DNA from: Pseudoxanthomonas beigongshangi
GTDB taxonomy: Bacteria; Pseudomonadota; Gammaproteobacteria; Xanthomonadales; Xanthomonadaceae
DNA length: 64,000 nt
NCBI RefSeq assembly: GCF_016820515.1
Contig: NZ_JADHDV010000004.1
Coordinates: 62,001 to 126,000 of the forward strand
Direction: 5' to 3'
In this document: positions 16,788-26,001 of the stretch, one piece after another
Position numbering within the stretch: position 1 is the stretch's first letter
Layout of the letters: each line of letters opens with the position of its first letter
Translations under genes and position numbers: made by a program
Notes under the pieces: model-generated
Databases searched by the model: none
The model's input: only the letters and a program-made list of their open reading frames with translations
Told to the model about the DNA's origin: nothing

Positions 16788-17153
16788 TCAACCGCGCGTG
16801 CGCCGACTCACCAGCAACACGCCACGCCCGACCGTCACCTGTAAATCATCACCAACCGCGAAGCCGCATTGCTCCAGCCAGCGGCCGGACAGGCGCAGCT
16901 TGGGCACGGGGCGGCTGACGACCTGCTCGTCGTGGCGTTCGTCGTAGTACTGGAAACCCATCGTGCAGCGTTGCGGAATGCGGAAGCGGCGGCGTTGCGG
17001 GCGCGGAGGCTTTGCGGGCGGCAGCGGTTCGGGTGGCGTGGCTTCCGTGGCGGGCGGATCTTCCGCGATGGTCCAGACGCATCGGGCGCGGCGGGTTTTG
17101 CGAGTGGGGGATCTGGACGCGGTGTTGCGCGCCGGTGACTTGCGATGGGTCAT
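16788..17153 (-). CDS. SymE-type toxin
   Basis: A 121-residue basic protein. The C-terminal half carries the SymE_toxin domain: VPKLRLSGRWLEQCGFAVGD then LQVTVGRGVLLVSR. The AbrB-like fold of this family acts as an RNA/DNA-associated SOS-induced toxin in Escherichia coli, held in check by the antisense RNA SymR. The N-terminal half here is Arg/Pro-rich and unlike the E. coli protein. An antisense RNA over the 5' end cannot be seen by inspection, and I find no clear LexA box. A decayed relative lies at 14640-14742. Toxicity in this organism is inferred from the family only. Confidence 0.8.
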   Translation of the reverse strand: MTHRKSPARNTASRSPTRKTRRARCVWTIAEDPPATEATPPEPLPPAKPPRPQRRRFRIPQRCTMGFQYYDERHDEQVVSRPVPKLRLSGRWLEQCGFAVGDDLQVTVGRGVLLVSRRTRG

Positions 17154-17506
17154 GTGGGATTCCTCGGTTGTCTGGAATCCATCGTCCTGCTGTCAATCAG
17201 GGCGACGGACGGTACGCGGTTGACAGACCGGACCGAGGACCGGCAGACCTTGCGGTCTCCGCGCACCGCCCGCCATATGACAGGCATGCATCCATGCGCC
17301 GAAGACCGGCATGAAAAAAGCGCCGGTCATCGGTCGATGGGCGCTGGTGCGCCTCGGTGATTCGGGCTGTCAAACCCGGCTGCCGGATTCAGGGCAGCAG
17401 GGGAATGGTGCTACGGAGAGGGTGTGGCGTCAAATGACTTTGGAACACTGCGCCGTATGGCGGCTATCGGCCAGAAGCGGACGTTGGCACGTGCCTCTCC
17501 TAAGTC
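17154..17506. other. Gene-free 353-bp spacer upstream of symE
   Basis: No credible open reading frame. It holds TTGACA on both strands (near 17200 on the minus strand and 17220 on the plus strand) and a 7-bp hairpin (GACCGGC ... GCCGGTC near 17306-17330). This is where a symE promoter and a SymR-like antisense RNA could lie, but neither can be established by eye. The right part also receives the 3' end of the SIR2 gene. Confidence 0.4.
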
Positions 17507-20500
17507 CTAAACCCCAGATCTTCTCGCTAGTTCATCCAGCCTCATGTATCTAGGATCCCGAATCAAATTAGGTGCAGCGAGGCCAATTGCATCAAGGCAT
17601 TGACGAAGTTCCTGCGTAAGCCATCTCGGCTGGTCGCTAAAAACAGTGGATAACAGACGCACTGCATGCTCCGGGAAGCGCTCAGAGAGCCCAGATTGCC
17701 GTAGCTGGTGAATCAGATAGCCAGGCTCATCGACCACACCTAGCCAGTTGCCGACCACAGTGATGGCTGATGGGAATTCGTCTCCAGCGGCGACACACAA
17801 GCGGGCCAAAGACTCAGCATTGGCATTCAATGCTTGGTCATTCGATTTCGGCCAAATCCTTTCCCAGAAGGGCAAGACCCGGTTCTTCCAGTAGTCTTCG
17901 CGCTGTTCTCCTGCGCCTTCCAGCGCCCGCACTAGGGCTCGAGCCGATTCGCGCAGGCCTTCGGCAGGGAGCCCGCGGATGGCTGTGGCCAGTTGCGCTA
18001 TGGTGAAAGTGTCGCCGGGATCGAGCGCCGCGAATGTCAGGAACGCCGCGAACTGCTCGCTGTGCTTGCCCAACTGTGAATAGTGATTCGCCGTGTCGAG
18101 AAAGGCGGGCCTGATCGCTTCCATCAACGGGCGATAAAGGCGTGGCGACCAAAGGAACCCTTCCCATGCAGCCTGCGCTTCGGCTTCGGAACGATTCCAG
18201 TCGAGCAGTGGCAGCAGATGTTGCTCCGACCAAGCCTTATCCACCCGGAACAGCGAGAGGGCATGGGCTGCCAGCAAGACCCGACCGTGCCTGAACTTGG
18301 CGACCTGCGTGTCGCAAAGTGCCGTGAAAATTGGCTTGATGGAATCCGGCAATCCTTGTCCATCGTCTGGTTCTCGGCGGTACAACCAATCCAGCAATGC
18401 CTGCGTCACATGGCCGACAGGGTGATTAATGGCCCGAAAGACTGGATCATCAGTGTCGCCGTCGCTATCGACATCGAAATCCAAATGCAAGATCCGTTTG
18501 GCCAACGTCAGGAAGTGATCCTCGTGCCCCTCGAAGGTCTTCGCCACGGCTTGCAGCCACCAACCGATGCCGTGAGACAAGGCTTGTACCAAGTTATCCG
18601 GGGAACCGACGACCACTGGAGCCATGAAATGCCACGAACGATCGCGCAGATTTTCTTCCGCCCAGGCTTGCAGCGCATCGCGCCACCGCTCGACGGGCCA
18701 ATTGTTCTGCTGCGCGAGTGTCCACAACGCGTAGGCCGTTGCCTGAAACATGTCTGAGCACAACTTGCGCCAGTCGTCTTGCTCCGAGTCTCCCAGAACC
18801 GGATGTGCCGACAGATAGTTGAGGAGACCCCGCCTCGTGTGCGGAATTGGAGTGAAAACCTTCCACGGATCGCGATCACCGACCCAACCGCCTCCCATCC
18901 AGATGGGAAATTCGTCGCTCTCATCCGCTGCGAGTTGCCAAGGGTGCTCTGCTGACAGAGTGTCGAACCGGGACAGTCCCGATTGGCTGAGCATCGCGCC
19001 TGTTTGGGCTATTTTCGCAAGTCGCAGCCAAATGCCGTGATCAACGATGTCGTTCCAAGCATCTTGCTCGATTTCTGCGCGATAAAGATCGCGAGGTGGC
19101 CCGGAAAGAATGGCCTGCTCCAGCTCGGCCAGCATATCTGCATCCAGTTGCGGAGCCAGAGAAACCAGCAGACGCATGGTTTCACGCCTGGTTTCTTCAG
19201 ACCAGAGCCACCGTCGCCCATCTGTCAACAGCCAGTCGAATGCCTGCCGAAGTGGGATGACACGCTCCTGCGCGGCCGCGAACAGCGCAAGTCGCCGGAA
19301 TACCGGATATGAACCGTGCGCCCAGGACTCGGCGACGATCCGCGCTCGTTCCGGGGACTTCTTGGCGACGGACAACCACGCATCGCGGGTCAATTCGATT
19401 AGCGCCGTCCAGTCGTGAAAGTTCCTGTTCTGAGAGTGATCTGAAATCGAAGGTTGATGGATGTACGAATGATCGCTATTGCTGTCCACGCCGCCAAGTT
19501 CACGCATCAAGTCGAGCGCGTCGCGCAGTAAGGCGCTGAAATCGTCCATCAGTTCCGGCAGTGCCGCTGCCCATCGTTCATCGTCGGGCATGTCACGCAG
19601 TCCAGAATGGACGTGATCTGATGCCAGCACGACTTCCCATTCCACAATGTCTTTGATTCGATCCTGCACTTCGTTGTCACTGTCCGCGCCGGACCAGCGG
19701 AAAGGCTCGCGCAAAGACAGGCGTGGTGTGAGTGTCTCCCGAAGAGCCAAGCGCACGCTTGCGGTCAACCCTTCGTGCTTGAATTGGTCACGCCAACGGT
19801 AGAGGCTTAAGTCACGAAAGCCCGACTTCACATGCCCGTTGAGCAGCAAGCGCCAAAGGGTTCGCATTGCGGGACGAGGAATGGCGTTAGGGGCATTCGC
19901 TCGAATACGATTCAATTCGGTGTTGCTGCCACCATTTTTGAGTTTGTCTAGTTCGTCGAGACGACGTTCGATCAACCAGATCAGTTGATTGTGCAGCTGG
20001 CCACCGCGCTTGATTAGCCAGATCAATAGTTTTGGGTCGTCGAGGTGACGAAGTAGCCAATGAGCCAGTTGGAACATCACCGAATCCCAGCCGCTGCTGC
20101 GATGTCCGGCGTCAACGATCCTCATCCAGGGGGCGAGCGGGTATGGAGTGGGCCTATTGATCAAGCTGTAGGCGAGCTTGTTGTCCACGGTAGTTTGAGC
20201 CGGCACACTGAATCGTCCCAAGTCGGCATGACGATAGAGCTCCTCACTCAACGGCTCCAGCCAGTCCAGCGACGGCACCGGGTCAAGTTCCGCGAACCGC
20301 TTTGCGGGCAAGCCGCCTGGATCGCTCAACGCCCACAGCATCCGCCCGACGAAATCGTCCTGCTTCGTGCTCGCTAGAGGGCGGGCGATGGCGCATTCGA
20401 CAACGATACGTTCCTTTCCGCGTACACCGTCGCGGTAGGTGTTTGCCCAAGCCCGTAAGGTTTTGTGCAAATAGGCGTGATGCTGATGCTCACGGTAGAG

Positions 20501-21304
20501 GATGGGGGTGACGTTTTTTGCCTTCCATTCGCTGGCGCGATCGACCTCCTTGCCCTTGGAATAGCTGCCGAAGGCGAACATCTCCGGTGGGGATTCCCCC
20601 AGCAAGCGGTCCGCGGCCAACGCATCCATCATGTAGCGCAACACCGGATCGTTGATGCTATACCCAATGAAGCAGACGGTGAAGTTTCGGAACAACTCGC
20701 TCACAAAACGAGCGGCCCAGCGTTCCGTCAGGTAGGCCAGCCCAAAGTCCCCGCTGGAGACCACGAGCCGATCCAGATCGCCTGCCGTTGCCGTGATGGG
20801 CAACAGGCCGTGCAGATACACTAGCCCATCCCACCGGGTCTTCGGCACGGGGAGCAGAGGAGCCTTGTAGTCTGGAAACGACAGCGATTTCGCTGCCCTG
20901 ACCTCCTCGAACAGACGGTCGAAGTTGGTTGTGATGAGTCGTGTGCGGCCATCGCGATTCTGCCCAAGCGTTAGTAGGGCTTCGTGTGTGGCCGTCGCGT
21001 TCGGGGCCGTGAGGTTTGGCGTCAGGATCGTCGCAAGTTCACTGCGCACTTTCCCTCGACCACCGACGACATCCGCTTCCAGGAGTCCAATGGCGGTGTC
21101 GAACTGCCCGGCCTTGATCGCGGACTGCTGTACCAGATTTGGCGTGACCGAAAGGGCTTGATAGAGCTTGTCTACCAGACCGGAAAACCCAGGCAGCTGT
21201 GCAGGATACGAAATTCCCGCGCCACAGAAGAACACTACCTGCCCGTCTTCGTGTAATTGCAGCAGTCGTTCCGGGACATCTGGGCCGTTACGCACGAATT
21301 GCAT
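17507..21304 (-). CDS. Large SIR2-domain protein, Dsr1-like anti-phage sirtuin
   Basis: A 1265-residue protein. The N-terminal SIR2-like domain (about 15-270) shows GAGIS (28-32), Asn126 in TTNFDRLFE and His164 in YLHG, the nucleotide-binding and catalytic signature of NAD-consuming sirtuin-like enzymes. The remaining ~990 residues are largely helical with many Trp, the layout of DUF4020-type SIR2 proteins such as Dsr1. In characterised defence sirtuins, phage sensing by the C-terminal part triggers NAD depletion. It is encoded alone, without a separate sensor. Base composition is clearly less GC-rich than flanking core genes, suggesting transfer. Identification as Dsr1 itself needs a profile search. 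Confidence 0.85.
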   Translation of the reverse strand: MQFVRNGPDVPERLLQLHEDGQVVFFCGAGISYPAQLPGFSGLVDKLYQALSVTPNLVQQSAIKAGQFDTAIGLLEADVVGGRGKVRSELATILTPNLTAPNATATHEALLTLGQNRDGRTRLITTNFDRLFEEVRAAKSLSFPDYKAPLLPVPKTRWDGLVYLHGLLPITATAGDLDRLVVSSGDFGLAYLTERWAARFVSELFRNFTVCFIGYSINDPVLRYMMDALAADRLLGESPPEMFAFGSYSKGKEVDRASEWKAKNVTPILYREHQHHAYLHKTLRAWANTYRDGVRGKERIVVECAIARPLASTKQDDFVGRMLWALSDPGGLPAKRFAELDPVPSLDWLEPLSEELYRHADLGRFSVPAQTTVDNKLAYSLINRPTPYPLAPWMRIVDAGHRSSGWDSVMFQLAHWLLRHLDDPKLLIWLIKRGGQLHNQLIWLIERRLDELDKLKNGGSNTELNRIRANAPNAIPRPAMRTLWRLLLNGHVKSGFRDLSLYRWRDQFKHEGLTASVRLALRETLTPRLSLREPFRWSGADSDNEVQDRIKDIVEWEVVLASDHVHSGLRDMPDDERWAAALPELMDDFSALLRDALDLMRELGGVDSNSDHSYIHQPSISDHSQNRNFHDWTALIELTRDAWLSVAKKSPERARIVAESWAHGSYPVFRRLALFAAAQERVIPLRQAFDWLLTDGRRWLWSEETRRETMRLLVSLAPQLDADMLAELEQAILSGPPRDLYRAEIEQDAWNDIVDHGIWLRLAKIAQTGAMLSQSGLSRFDTLSAEHPWQLAADESDEFPIWMGGGWVGDRDPWKVFTPIPHTRRGLLNYLSAHPVLGDSEQDDWRKLCSDMFQATAYALWTLAQQNNWPVERWRDALQAWAEENLRDRSWHFMAPVVVGSPDNLVQALSHGIGWWLQAVAKTFEGHEDHFLTLAKRILHLDFDVDSDGDTDDPVFRAINHPVGHVTQALLDWLYRREPDDGQGLPDSIKPIFTALCDTQVAKFRHGRVLLAAHALSLFRVDKAWSEQHLLPLLDWNRSEAEAQAAWEGFLWSPRLYRPLMEAIRPAFLDTANHYSQLGKHSEQFAAFLTFAALDPGDTFTIAQLATAIRGLPAEGLRESARALVRALEGAGEQREDYWKNRVLPFWERIWPKSNDQALNANAESLARLCVAAGDEFPSAITVVGNWLGVVDEPGYLIHQLRQSGLSERFPEHAVRLLSTVFSDQPRWLTQELRQCLDAIGLAAPNLIRDPRYMRLDELARRSGV

Positions 21305-21432
21305 ATCAGGCGGACCGTTAGTACAGGGGTTGAGGGAGGATCATGCCATCACCCGAAAGTTCCCTGGCAGGCGCACCGTCCGCTTCGGGTCGAAAGCGGT
21401 CATTCCACTCTCCAGTCTTTTCTCAAATAAAT
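21305..21432. other. Short spacer upstream of the SIR2 gene
   Basis: A 128-bp gap holding the putative SIR2 promoter. It contains GGTCGAAAGCGGTCATTCC, flanked by a partly complementary CCGCTTCGGGTCGAAAGCGG stem. No gene is seen. Confidence 0.4.
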
Positions 21433-22254
21433 TCAGTTGCGTATTCCTTTGCACGTAGGGAACGTGGAGCATCCCCAGAATCCATTTCCATTCCGCCGAT
21501 TAACTCTGTGAACCATCGTTTCGCCACATCGCGGGCAGGACGGTATGTCTATCAGCTTCTCTGTCGTTGCAGCCAGCTTTGGTTCTACGCGATTCCTTGC
21601 GTCAATCGCTCCCGAGCTCACAACTCGTCCTAGCTCGATCATCGCCAACAAAGTTGAACCGTCGATCAGCCCTATCCGCTTCCCCTCGGCAAACCGCTCC
21701 GCATCCGGCGTGAAGCCGCCCAGCGCAGCAATCCGCACCTCATCCGCCCGATGATGAGCCATCAGCCCATACATCTCCCGCACCACATTGACCGGCACGC
21801 GTTCGCGTCGCCATTGCTTGCACTGCACCAGGATGCGTCGACCATCGCGACGCAGAATCAGATCGATTCCGCCGTCGGCGCCACCCAAGCCGGTTTCCTC
21901 GACGCTGTAGCCGCGACGGCGAAAGGCTTCGCCGACCAGCCGCTCGAAGTCGCGCCAACCCAGCGCAGCGAGGCTTTCCAGATCGGTGCGTGTATCCAGC
22001 AACCGGCGGGTGCGCCGGGCATTGAAGAACGAAGCCAGCGCGCCGATGGCGCACACGCCGAAGAACAGCCAGCCGAGCAGCGAGAACGGATGGGACGCGC
22101 CGGTGAACGCCTGCGCCAACGGCCCACCCTGACGGGCGAACCACAGCGGTACGCCGTGAGCGAGCGTGAGATAGCCCAGCGCACCAACCATCAGACCGAC
22201 CGGCCAAGGCAGGCCCGCCAGCACGTCGATGAGATTGCGTTTACCACGTCCCAT
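21433..22254 (-). CDS. Membrane-anchored Mrr-like restriction endonuclease with zinc finger
   Basis: A 273-residue protein. Two N-terminal membrane helices (about 12-40 and 57-77) are followed by an Mrr_cat-type nuclease domain: LGWRDFERLVGEAFRRRGY, then GGADGGIDLIL with Asp131 and QCKQW with Gln144/Lys146, the PD-(D/E)xK core. The C-terminus is a topoisomerase-type C4 zinc ribbon (CPRCGETM ... CSTFPTCKG). Mrr-like nucleases cleave methylated or foreign DNA, but membrane-anchored versions are common housekeeping-like genes in this bacterial group, so a defence role is not certain. It lies 128 bp upstream of the SIR2 gene on the same strand. Confidence 0.88.
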   Translation of the reverse strand: MGRGKRNLIDVLAGLPWPVGLMVGALGYLTLAHGVPLWFARQGGPLAQAFTGASHPFSLLGWLFFGVCAIGALASFFNARRTRRLLDTRTDLESLAALGWRDFERLVGEAFRRRGYSVEETGLGGADGGIDLILRRDGRRILVQCKQWRRERVPVNVVREMYGLMAHHRADEVRIAALGGFTPDAERFAEGKRIGLIDGSTLLAMIELGRVVSSGAIDARNRVEPKLAATTEKLIDIPSCPRCGETMVHRVNRRNGNGFWGCSTFPTCKGIRN

Positions 22255-22408
22255 GTGGCCTTCCCCATTACCCCGGGGCGGACCATAGCGCGAATCTGGG
22301 CGCTATTGAAGGGTGCGGCCCGCCGTTTGTCGGCTTGGGGAATGGTGGAGCCTCGGAATCTATCTTCCTGCCGACTTGGACTTTACTCCGCCAGTGTCGC
22401 AGCCCAGG

Positions 22409-22678
22409 TCATATGACCCGACCGTTGAGCGCAAGAAGTCTGGCGATGACCATGACCCCAATCCTTTCGTACATTTCCGAGCTGAGGCTCATTGCCTCCA
22501 TTTCTGCATTCGAAAGTTCAGGAGTAAAGGTAAAGAAATAGTCGTGCGACCAGTTGATGGGATTGGTCTCTCCATCGGCTCGCACATCATCAAAAAAGAG
22601 GCGACTTGTGCCATCCCCCATATCGCGAAGACAGACTACAACGCCCATGCTTGCGCGGATTTTGTCGTCAAATTCCAT
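22409..22678 (-). CDS. Hypothetical acidic protein
   Basis: An 89-residue protein of unknown function with net negative charge (CLRDMGDGTSRLFFDDVRAD, ELSNAEMEAMSLSSEMYERI). ATG 22678 has AGGAAAG ahead of it. It is 27 bp downstream of the next small gene on the same strand, so probably cotranscribed. Lower GC than the core genome. It is possibly an immunity or antitoxin-sized protein, but no family is recognised. Confidence 0.5.
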   Translation of the reverse strand: MEFDDKIRASMGVVVCLRDMGDGTSRLFFDDVRADGETNPINWSHDYFFTFTPELSNAEMEAMSLSSEMYERIGVMVIARLLALNGRVI

Positions 22679-22705
22679 GACTTTCCTTTGGCTTACAGCC
22701 GCAGC

Positions 22706-22963
22706 TTATCGAACTAACCTGCATGGTCTGCGTTCTTCCGCGTAGTGCTTCTGGATGGCCTTGATGATGGATTCCCGCTCATCGTCTGATACGGCACGCA
22801 CCGATGTCTCATCAGCATCCAGCCAATGCTGAATTGAGTCCGCATGGATTACCCGGCCACGAGAGAATAGACCCTCTTCATAGTCGACCCACACCAGCAC
22901 CGAGAGCCCCTCCATGCGATATGCAAGCGTCTCCCGGTCAACCCAATCGATGCGGTACTGCAT
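22706..22963 (-). CDS. Hypothetical small protein
   Basis: An 85-residue protein starting MQYRIDWVDRETLAYRMEGL. The beta-rich opening and helical end (DDERESIIKAIQKHYAEER) suggest a compact alpha/beta fold. No family is recognised with confidence. It is followed closely by the acidic protein gene. The size and pairing resemble immunity genes of polymorphic toxin loci, but no toxin gene is adjacent. Confidence 0.5.
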   Translation of the reverse strand: MQYRIDWVDRETLAYRMEGLSVLVWVDYEEGLFSRGRVIHADSIQHWLDADETSVRAVSDDERESIIKAIQKHYAEERRPCRLVR

Positions 22964-23043
22964 GAGCCGAAGCGTTCCCTGTCTGGCGGACGCCCACTAT
23001 CTCATGGGTCAGCTTGAATCCGGCTCCACGGCGGCATCCCTCC

Positions 23044-23925
23044 TTAGTGCCGTTTTGCGGCTTCCTTTTCCTTCAGCGCTTCCTCGAACGCCGCCCTGAA
23101 GTCCTTCACCATCGCAGGAAGTACGGCAGGGTCAACAAACGCATCCGGCTCCCCCGCATCACGCCTGGCCGCCCGCTCCAGCACATCCGCCATCTCGGGA
23201 TGGCTGGTCAGCACGATGTCCGCGCGCATGGCGGCGAGCTTGGCGAAGGTGGCGCGGTAGTCGTCGGCGATGCCGGGATACGCCTGGTTGCCGACCAGGG
23301 TGTTGCCGGCCACGGTGATGCTGCACAGGAACAGCACCTGGCGCGGGGTGCCGCGGTCGTCCACGGTCATGCTCCAGCTGGTGCAGCCGCGGGTGTGGCC
23401 GGGGGTGAGGTGGGCGGTCAGGACGACGTCGCCCAGGCGGGCCTGCTGGCCGTCGCTGATGACCTCGTCCACCGGGATGGGGTCGAAGGGCATGATGCCG
23501 TAGTTGTTGTCGCCTTCGTTCCGGCCGTTCTCCAGCGCCCAGCGGTCGCCTTCGCTGGCGAGAAAGCGCGCGCCGGTGTCGCGCTTGAGCTGCGCCATGG
23601 CGCCGACGTGGTCGGCATGGGCGTGGTCGCTGAGCAGCAGTTTGACCTCGCGCAGGGGCACACCCAGGCTTTCGATGTTGCGCTCGATCTGGCTGGCGTT
23701 CTCGGCCAGGGTGGCGTCGAGCAGGATGGCGCCTTCATCGGACTTGATGAGGTAGGCGGCCAGGCCCTGGGTGCCGACGTAGTAGACGTTCCCGACGATG
23801 CGGAAAGGTTTGACGGGTTCCGACCATTCCGGCGGATCGTGCGCCAGGACCGGCAGCGTCATGGCGCCGGCCATGACCATCGCGAAAATCCGAACCACCG
23901 AACGAAACCCATGACCTGCGTTCAT
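23044..23925 (-). CDS. Subclass B3-type metallo-beta-lactamase
   Basis: A 293-residue exported MBL-fold enzyme. The signal peptide (RIFAMVMAGAMTLPVLA) is followed by a zinc site matching subclass B3: His101-Ala-His103-Ala-Asp105-His106 (DHAHADH), His177 in LTPGHTRGCTSW and His242 in TSHPEMADV. The GHT.G.TSW segment is a B3 hallmark. B3 enzymes hydrolyse penicillins, cephalosporins and carbapenems, and chromosomal versions are common in Xanthomonadales. Whether this one hydrolyses drugs or another substrate cannot be told. ATG 23925 is chosen because it gives a clean signal peptide; an upstream in-frame start exists at 24012. Confidence 0.85.
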   Translation of the reverse strand: MNAGHGFRSVVRIFAMVMAGAMTLPVLAHDPPEWSEPVKPFRIVGNVYYVGTQGLAAYLIKSDEGAILLDATLAENASQIERNIESLGVPLREVKLLLSDHAHADHVGAMAQLKRDTGARFLASEGDRWALENGRNEGDNNYGIMPFDPIPVDEVISDGQQARLGDVVLTAHLTPGHTRGCTSWSMTVDDRGTPRQVLFLCSITVAGNTLVGNQAYPGIADDYRATFAKLAAMRADIVLTSHPEMADVLERAARRDAGEPDAFVDPAVLPAMVKDFRAAFEEALKEKEAAKRH

Positions 23926-24081
23926 GCTCACTGCCAGTCCTCTGTCGGGAAGGACTGGGACATTGCCCCGGCGGGCTTCGGCGCACAAATAACCAAAACT
24001 TGTGCGACGCATGAGTTGTTCTAATGGAAGTGTCGGTACAGGCTGATATCACCCGTGAGCGATTTTCCTGCACTTCGGATT

Positions 24082-24840
24082 TCAGTCACGTCCCTCTGCC
24101 GCGTCGCCGGAGGCGTTGCTCCCGGCCGACTTTCCGGGCGGGAGCGCCTGTTGTTCCTTGGCGATTTCTTGCAGGTATTGCTTGAACCCGGAAAGCTCGC
24201 CGTCAACTTCGAGCGCATCGAGCCGCTCCAGGTAGCGCTTTGCGTCGTCGTTCCGGCCGATCCTTCGGTTGTACTCGCCGAGCAGGTACAGGTTTTTAAG
24301 GGTCTCACCGGGGTCAGCTGACGCCGCCAGGCTCTTCTCGAGCAGGGGGAGCGCCTTCCTCACATACGCAAGGCTAGTCTCGCTATCTTCCCGGGTTTCA
24401 AACGCCATCAAACGGAAGAAATGGCACCAGAAGTCATCGTCCATTCCACGGGCGGCATAAACCTTCTCCGCCCACTTCAGGTGATCCTGCCGGGACTGTG
24501 GCGGCGCATTTCGATCGAAGTTGGTCTTGAGCCAGTCCTTCAGGACTGCTCGCTTGGCCGTATCCAGCTCCGCGAAGTCGTTTCCGAATGCGATGTAGCC
24601 GGACGCCGGGTTGAACCAGAGCCAGTTGCTGTCGGTGAATGGCCAGAAGACCTGATCGGACTTTTCCGGCCAGCTGTAGACGTAGCTGCCGGATGACATG
24701 GGTTGGTGAACCTTTACGCGCTCGTTCGTGACCGGATCGCGCACCTCGCTCTTGGCCCAGGTGATCGCCCGGGCGGACATGGGCACGATACAGAGCAGGG
24801 CTGCGATCAGCAGCGCTTTGGTGCGAATCCAGTGGTGCAT
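24082..24840 (-). CDS. Exported protein, function unknown
   Basis: A 252-residue secreted protein. The signal is KALLIAALLCIVPMSARA. The N-terminal part (TWAKSEVRDPVTNERVKVHQ, SGSYVYSWPEKSDQVFWPFT, WFNPASGYIAFGNDF) is aromatic-rich. The middle and C-terminal part is helical with a TPR-like arrangement (ETLKNLYLLGEYNRRIGRND, DAKRYLERLDALEVDGELSG). It has some likeness to DUF2225-type proteins, but I cannot confirm it. The start MHHWIR is preceded by AGGGGAC. No clear operon partner. Confidence 0.75.
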   Translation of the reverse strand: MHHWIRTKALLIAALLCIVPMSARAITWAKSEVRDPVTNERVKVHQPMSSGSYVYSWPEKSDQVFWPFTDSNWLWFNPASGYIAFGNDFAELDTAKRAVLKDWLKTNFDRNAPPQSRQDHLKWAEKVYAARGMDDDFWCHFFRLMAFETREDSETSLAYVRKALPLLEKSLAASADPGETLKNLYLLGEYNRRIGRNDDAKRYLERLDALEVDGELSGFKQYLQEIAKEQQALPPGKSAGSNASGDAAEGRD

Positions 24841-25008
24841 GGCGTCCCCTTTTGGCCTGTTCCCTAGGGCCACGCAGAGCAACGTCCCCAATGCTCCGCG
24901 CGTCGTGGGCAGACCTTAGCATGGGGCGGCCGGGTACCTGGCGCCGGGTATCCGGCGGCGGGCTGAATCGCTCGGGCAACTGCTCCCGCCAAGCCGGTAT
25001 GACCGTCT

Positions 25009-25776
25009 CTAATCAGATTCGACGCGTTCGGCCCGTTCACTGACCGCCCCGTTCTCGAACACCGCCAGCGTGCGCACCCTGCCCGCCGCGTCGCTTTCAA
25101 ATTCAAAGTGCAGATCGCGCTCTCGGGCGAAGAAGCGGTTTTTCGTCTCCGGGTAAAGCGTGGCCACGAAGTCGCCGGCGGTGAGCTTGAGGTGATCGCC
25201 ATCGACGGAAACGAGGATGTCGCCAATCCGTGCCGAGCGGTAGCGGCCCGCGTACGTGGCGAGCGTCGAGGGGTCGAGTGCGAAGGTGACGGATGGCGGC
25301 GTGTAGGGGACCGGCCCGTGGCCGTAGCTCAGTACACGATGCATGCGCCATTGGCCGTCGGCGAACTTCCAGACGGTGGTGAATTCGGCCTGCCCGTCCA
25401 GGTACTCGGGCTTTCCCGCTTCCTGCGCGTAAAACCGGTGCTTGCCGGAGAGGATGGCATAGCCGTCCTTGAGGGGATGGAACACCAGGCTTTCATCCAC
25501 GACTTCGCGCCGCACCCGCATCTGTGGATTGCCACACACACCCTTTCGCAGCGACTCAATCAAGGCCTCGCGTGAAACCGTCAGGCCGGTCTTGTCGTGG
25601 TAGAACTCGACATCGGCCGTGAGCAGGCGGCCCATCTCCTTCATGTCGCAGGCGTTGTAGGCCTTCCAGAATTGCGTGTCGGCGGCGCGGACCTGTGCGT
25701 CTTCGTTCTCCGCCGCGGGCGATGCCGCGATGGCCACGAGGAGTGACGCGGCCATCAGAAACCTGGTCTGCTTCAT
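25009..25776 (-). CDS. Exported SnoaL/DUF4440-type protein
   Basis: A 255-residue exported protein with signal RFLMAASLLVAIAASPAAE. The first domain (about 25-140) has the NTF2-like DUF4440 pattern: VRAADTQFWKAYNACDMKEM, LTADVEFYHDKTGLTVSREA, and W(K)FADGQWRMHRVLSYGH. The second domain (about 160-250) resembles the DUF3471 beta domain (ATYAGRYRSARIGDILVSVD and VATLYPETKNRFFARERDLH). The combination appears in periplasmic proteins near beta-lactamase-like genes. No enzymatic residues are evident. Confidence 0.82.
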   Translation of the reverse strand: MKQTRFLMAASLLVAIAASPAAENEDAQVRAADTQFWKAYNACDMKEMGRLLTADVEFYHDKTGLTVSREALIESLRKGVCGNPQMRVRREVVDESLVFHPLKDGYAILSGKHRFYAQEAGKPEYLDGQAEFTTVWKFADGQWRMHRVLSYGHGPVPYTPPSVTFALDPSTLATYAGRYRSARIGDILVSVDGDHLKLTAGDFVATLYPETKNRFFARERDLHFEFESDAAGRVRTLAVFENGAVSERAERVESD

Positions 25777-26001
25777 GTCCCATGCCTCCGCTTCAGCAGG
25801 CACGATTGGGAAGGATTACCGCTCCCGGCTCAAGCGCCGTAAGTCACGGCTCCCGACAAATGCCTGGCGAAGGCGGCGAAGCCAGGCATGCGGGTGGAAC
25901 GGCACTGCCGGTGGGGATAGCGGGCTCGGCTTGGGGCTTGTGGTGACGCTGCCGGTGCTGCTTCCTGCCAGTGGCAATAGACGTCCTGCCGATGGAGGGA
26001 T

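Noticed and set aside
17154-17506. A SymR-type antisense RNA gene
   Set aside because: No convincing promoter-terminator pair can be made out on the plus strand over the symE 5' end, so it stays a hypothesis only.
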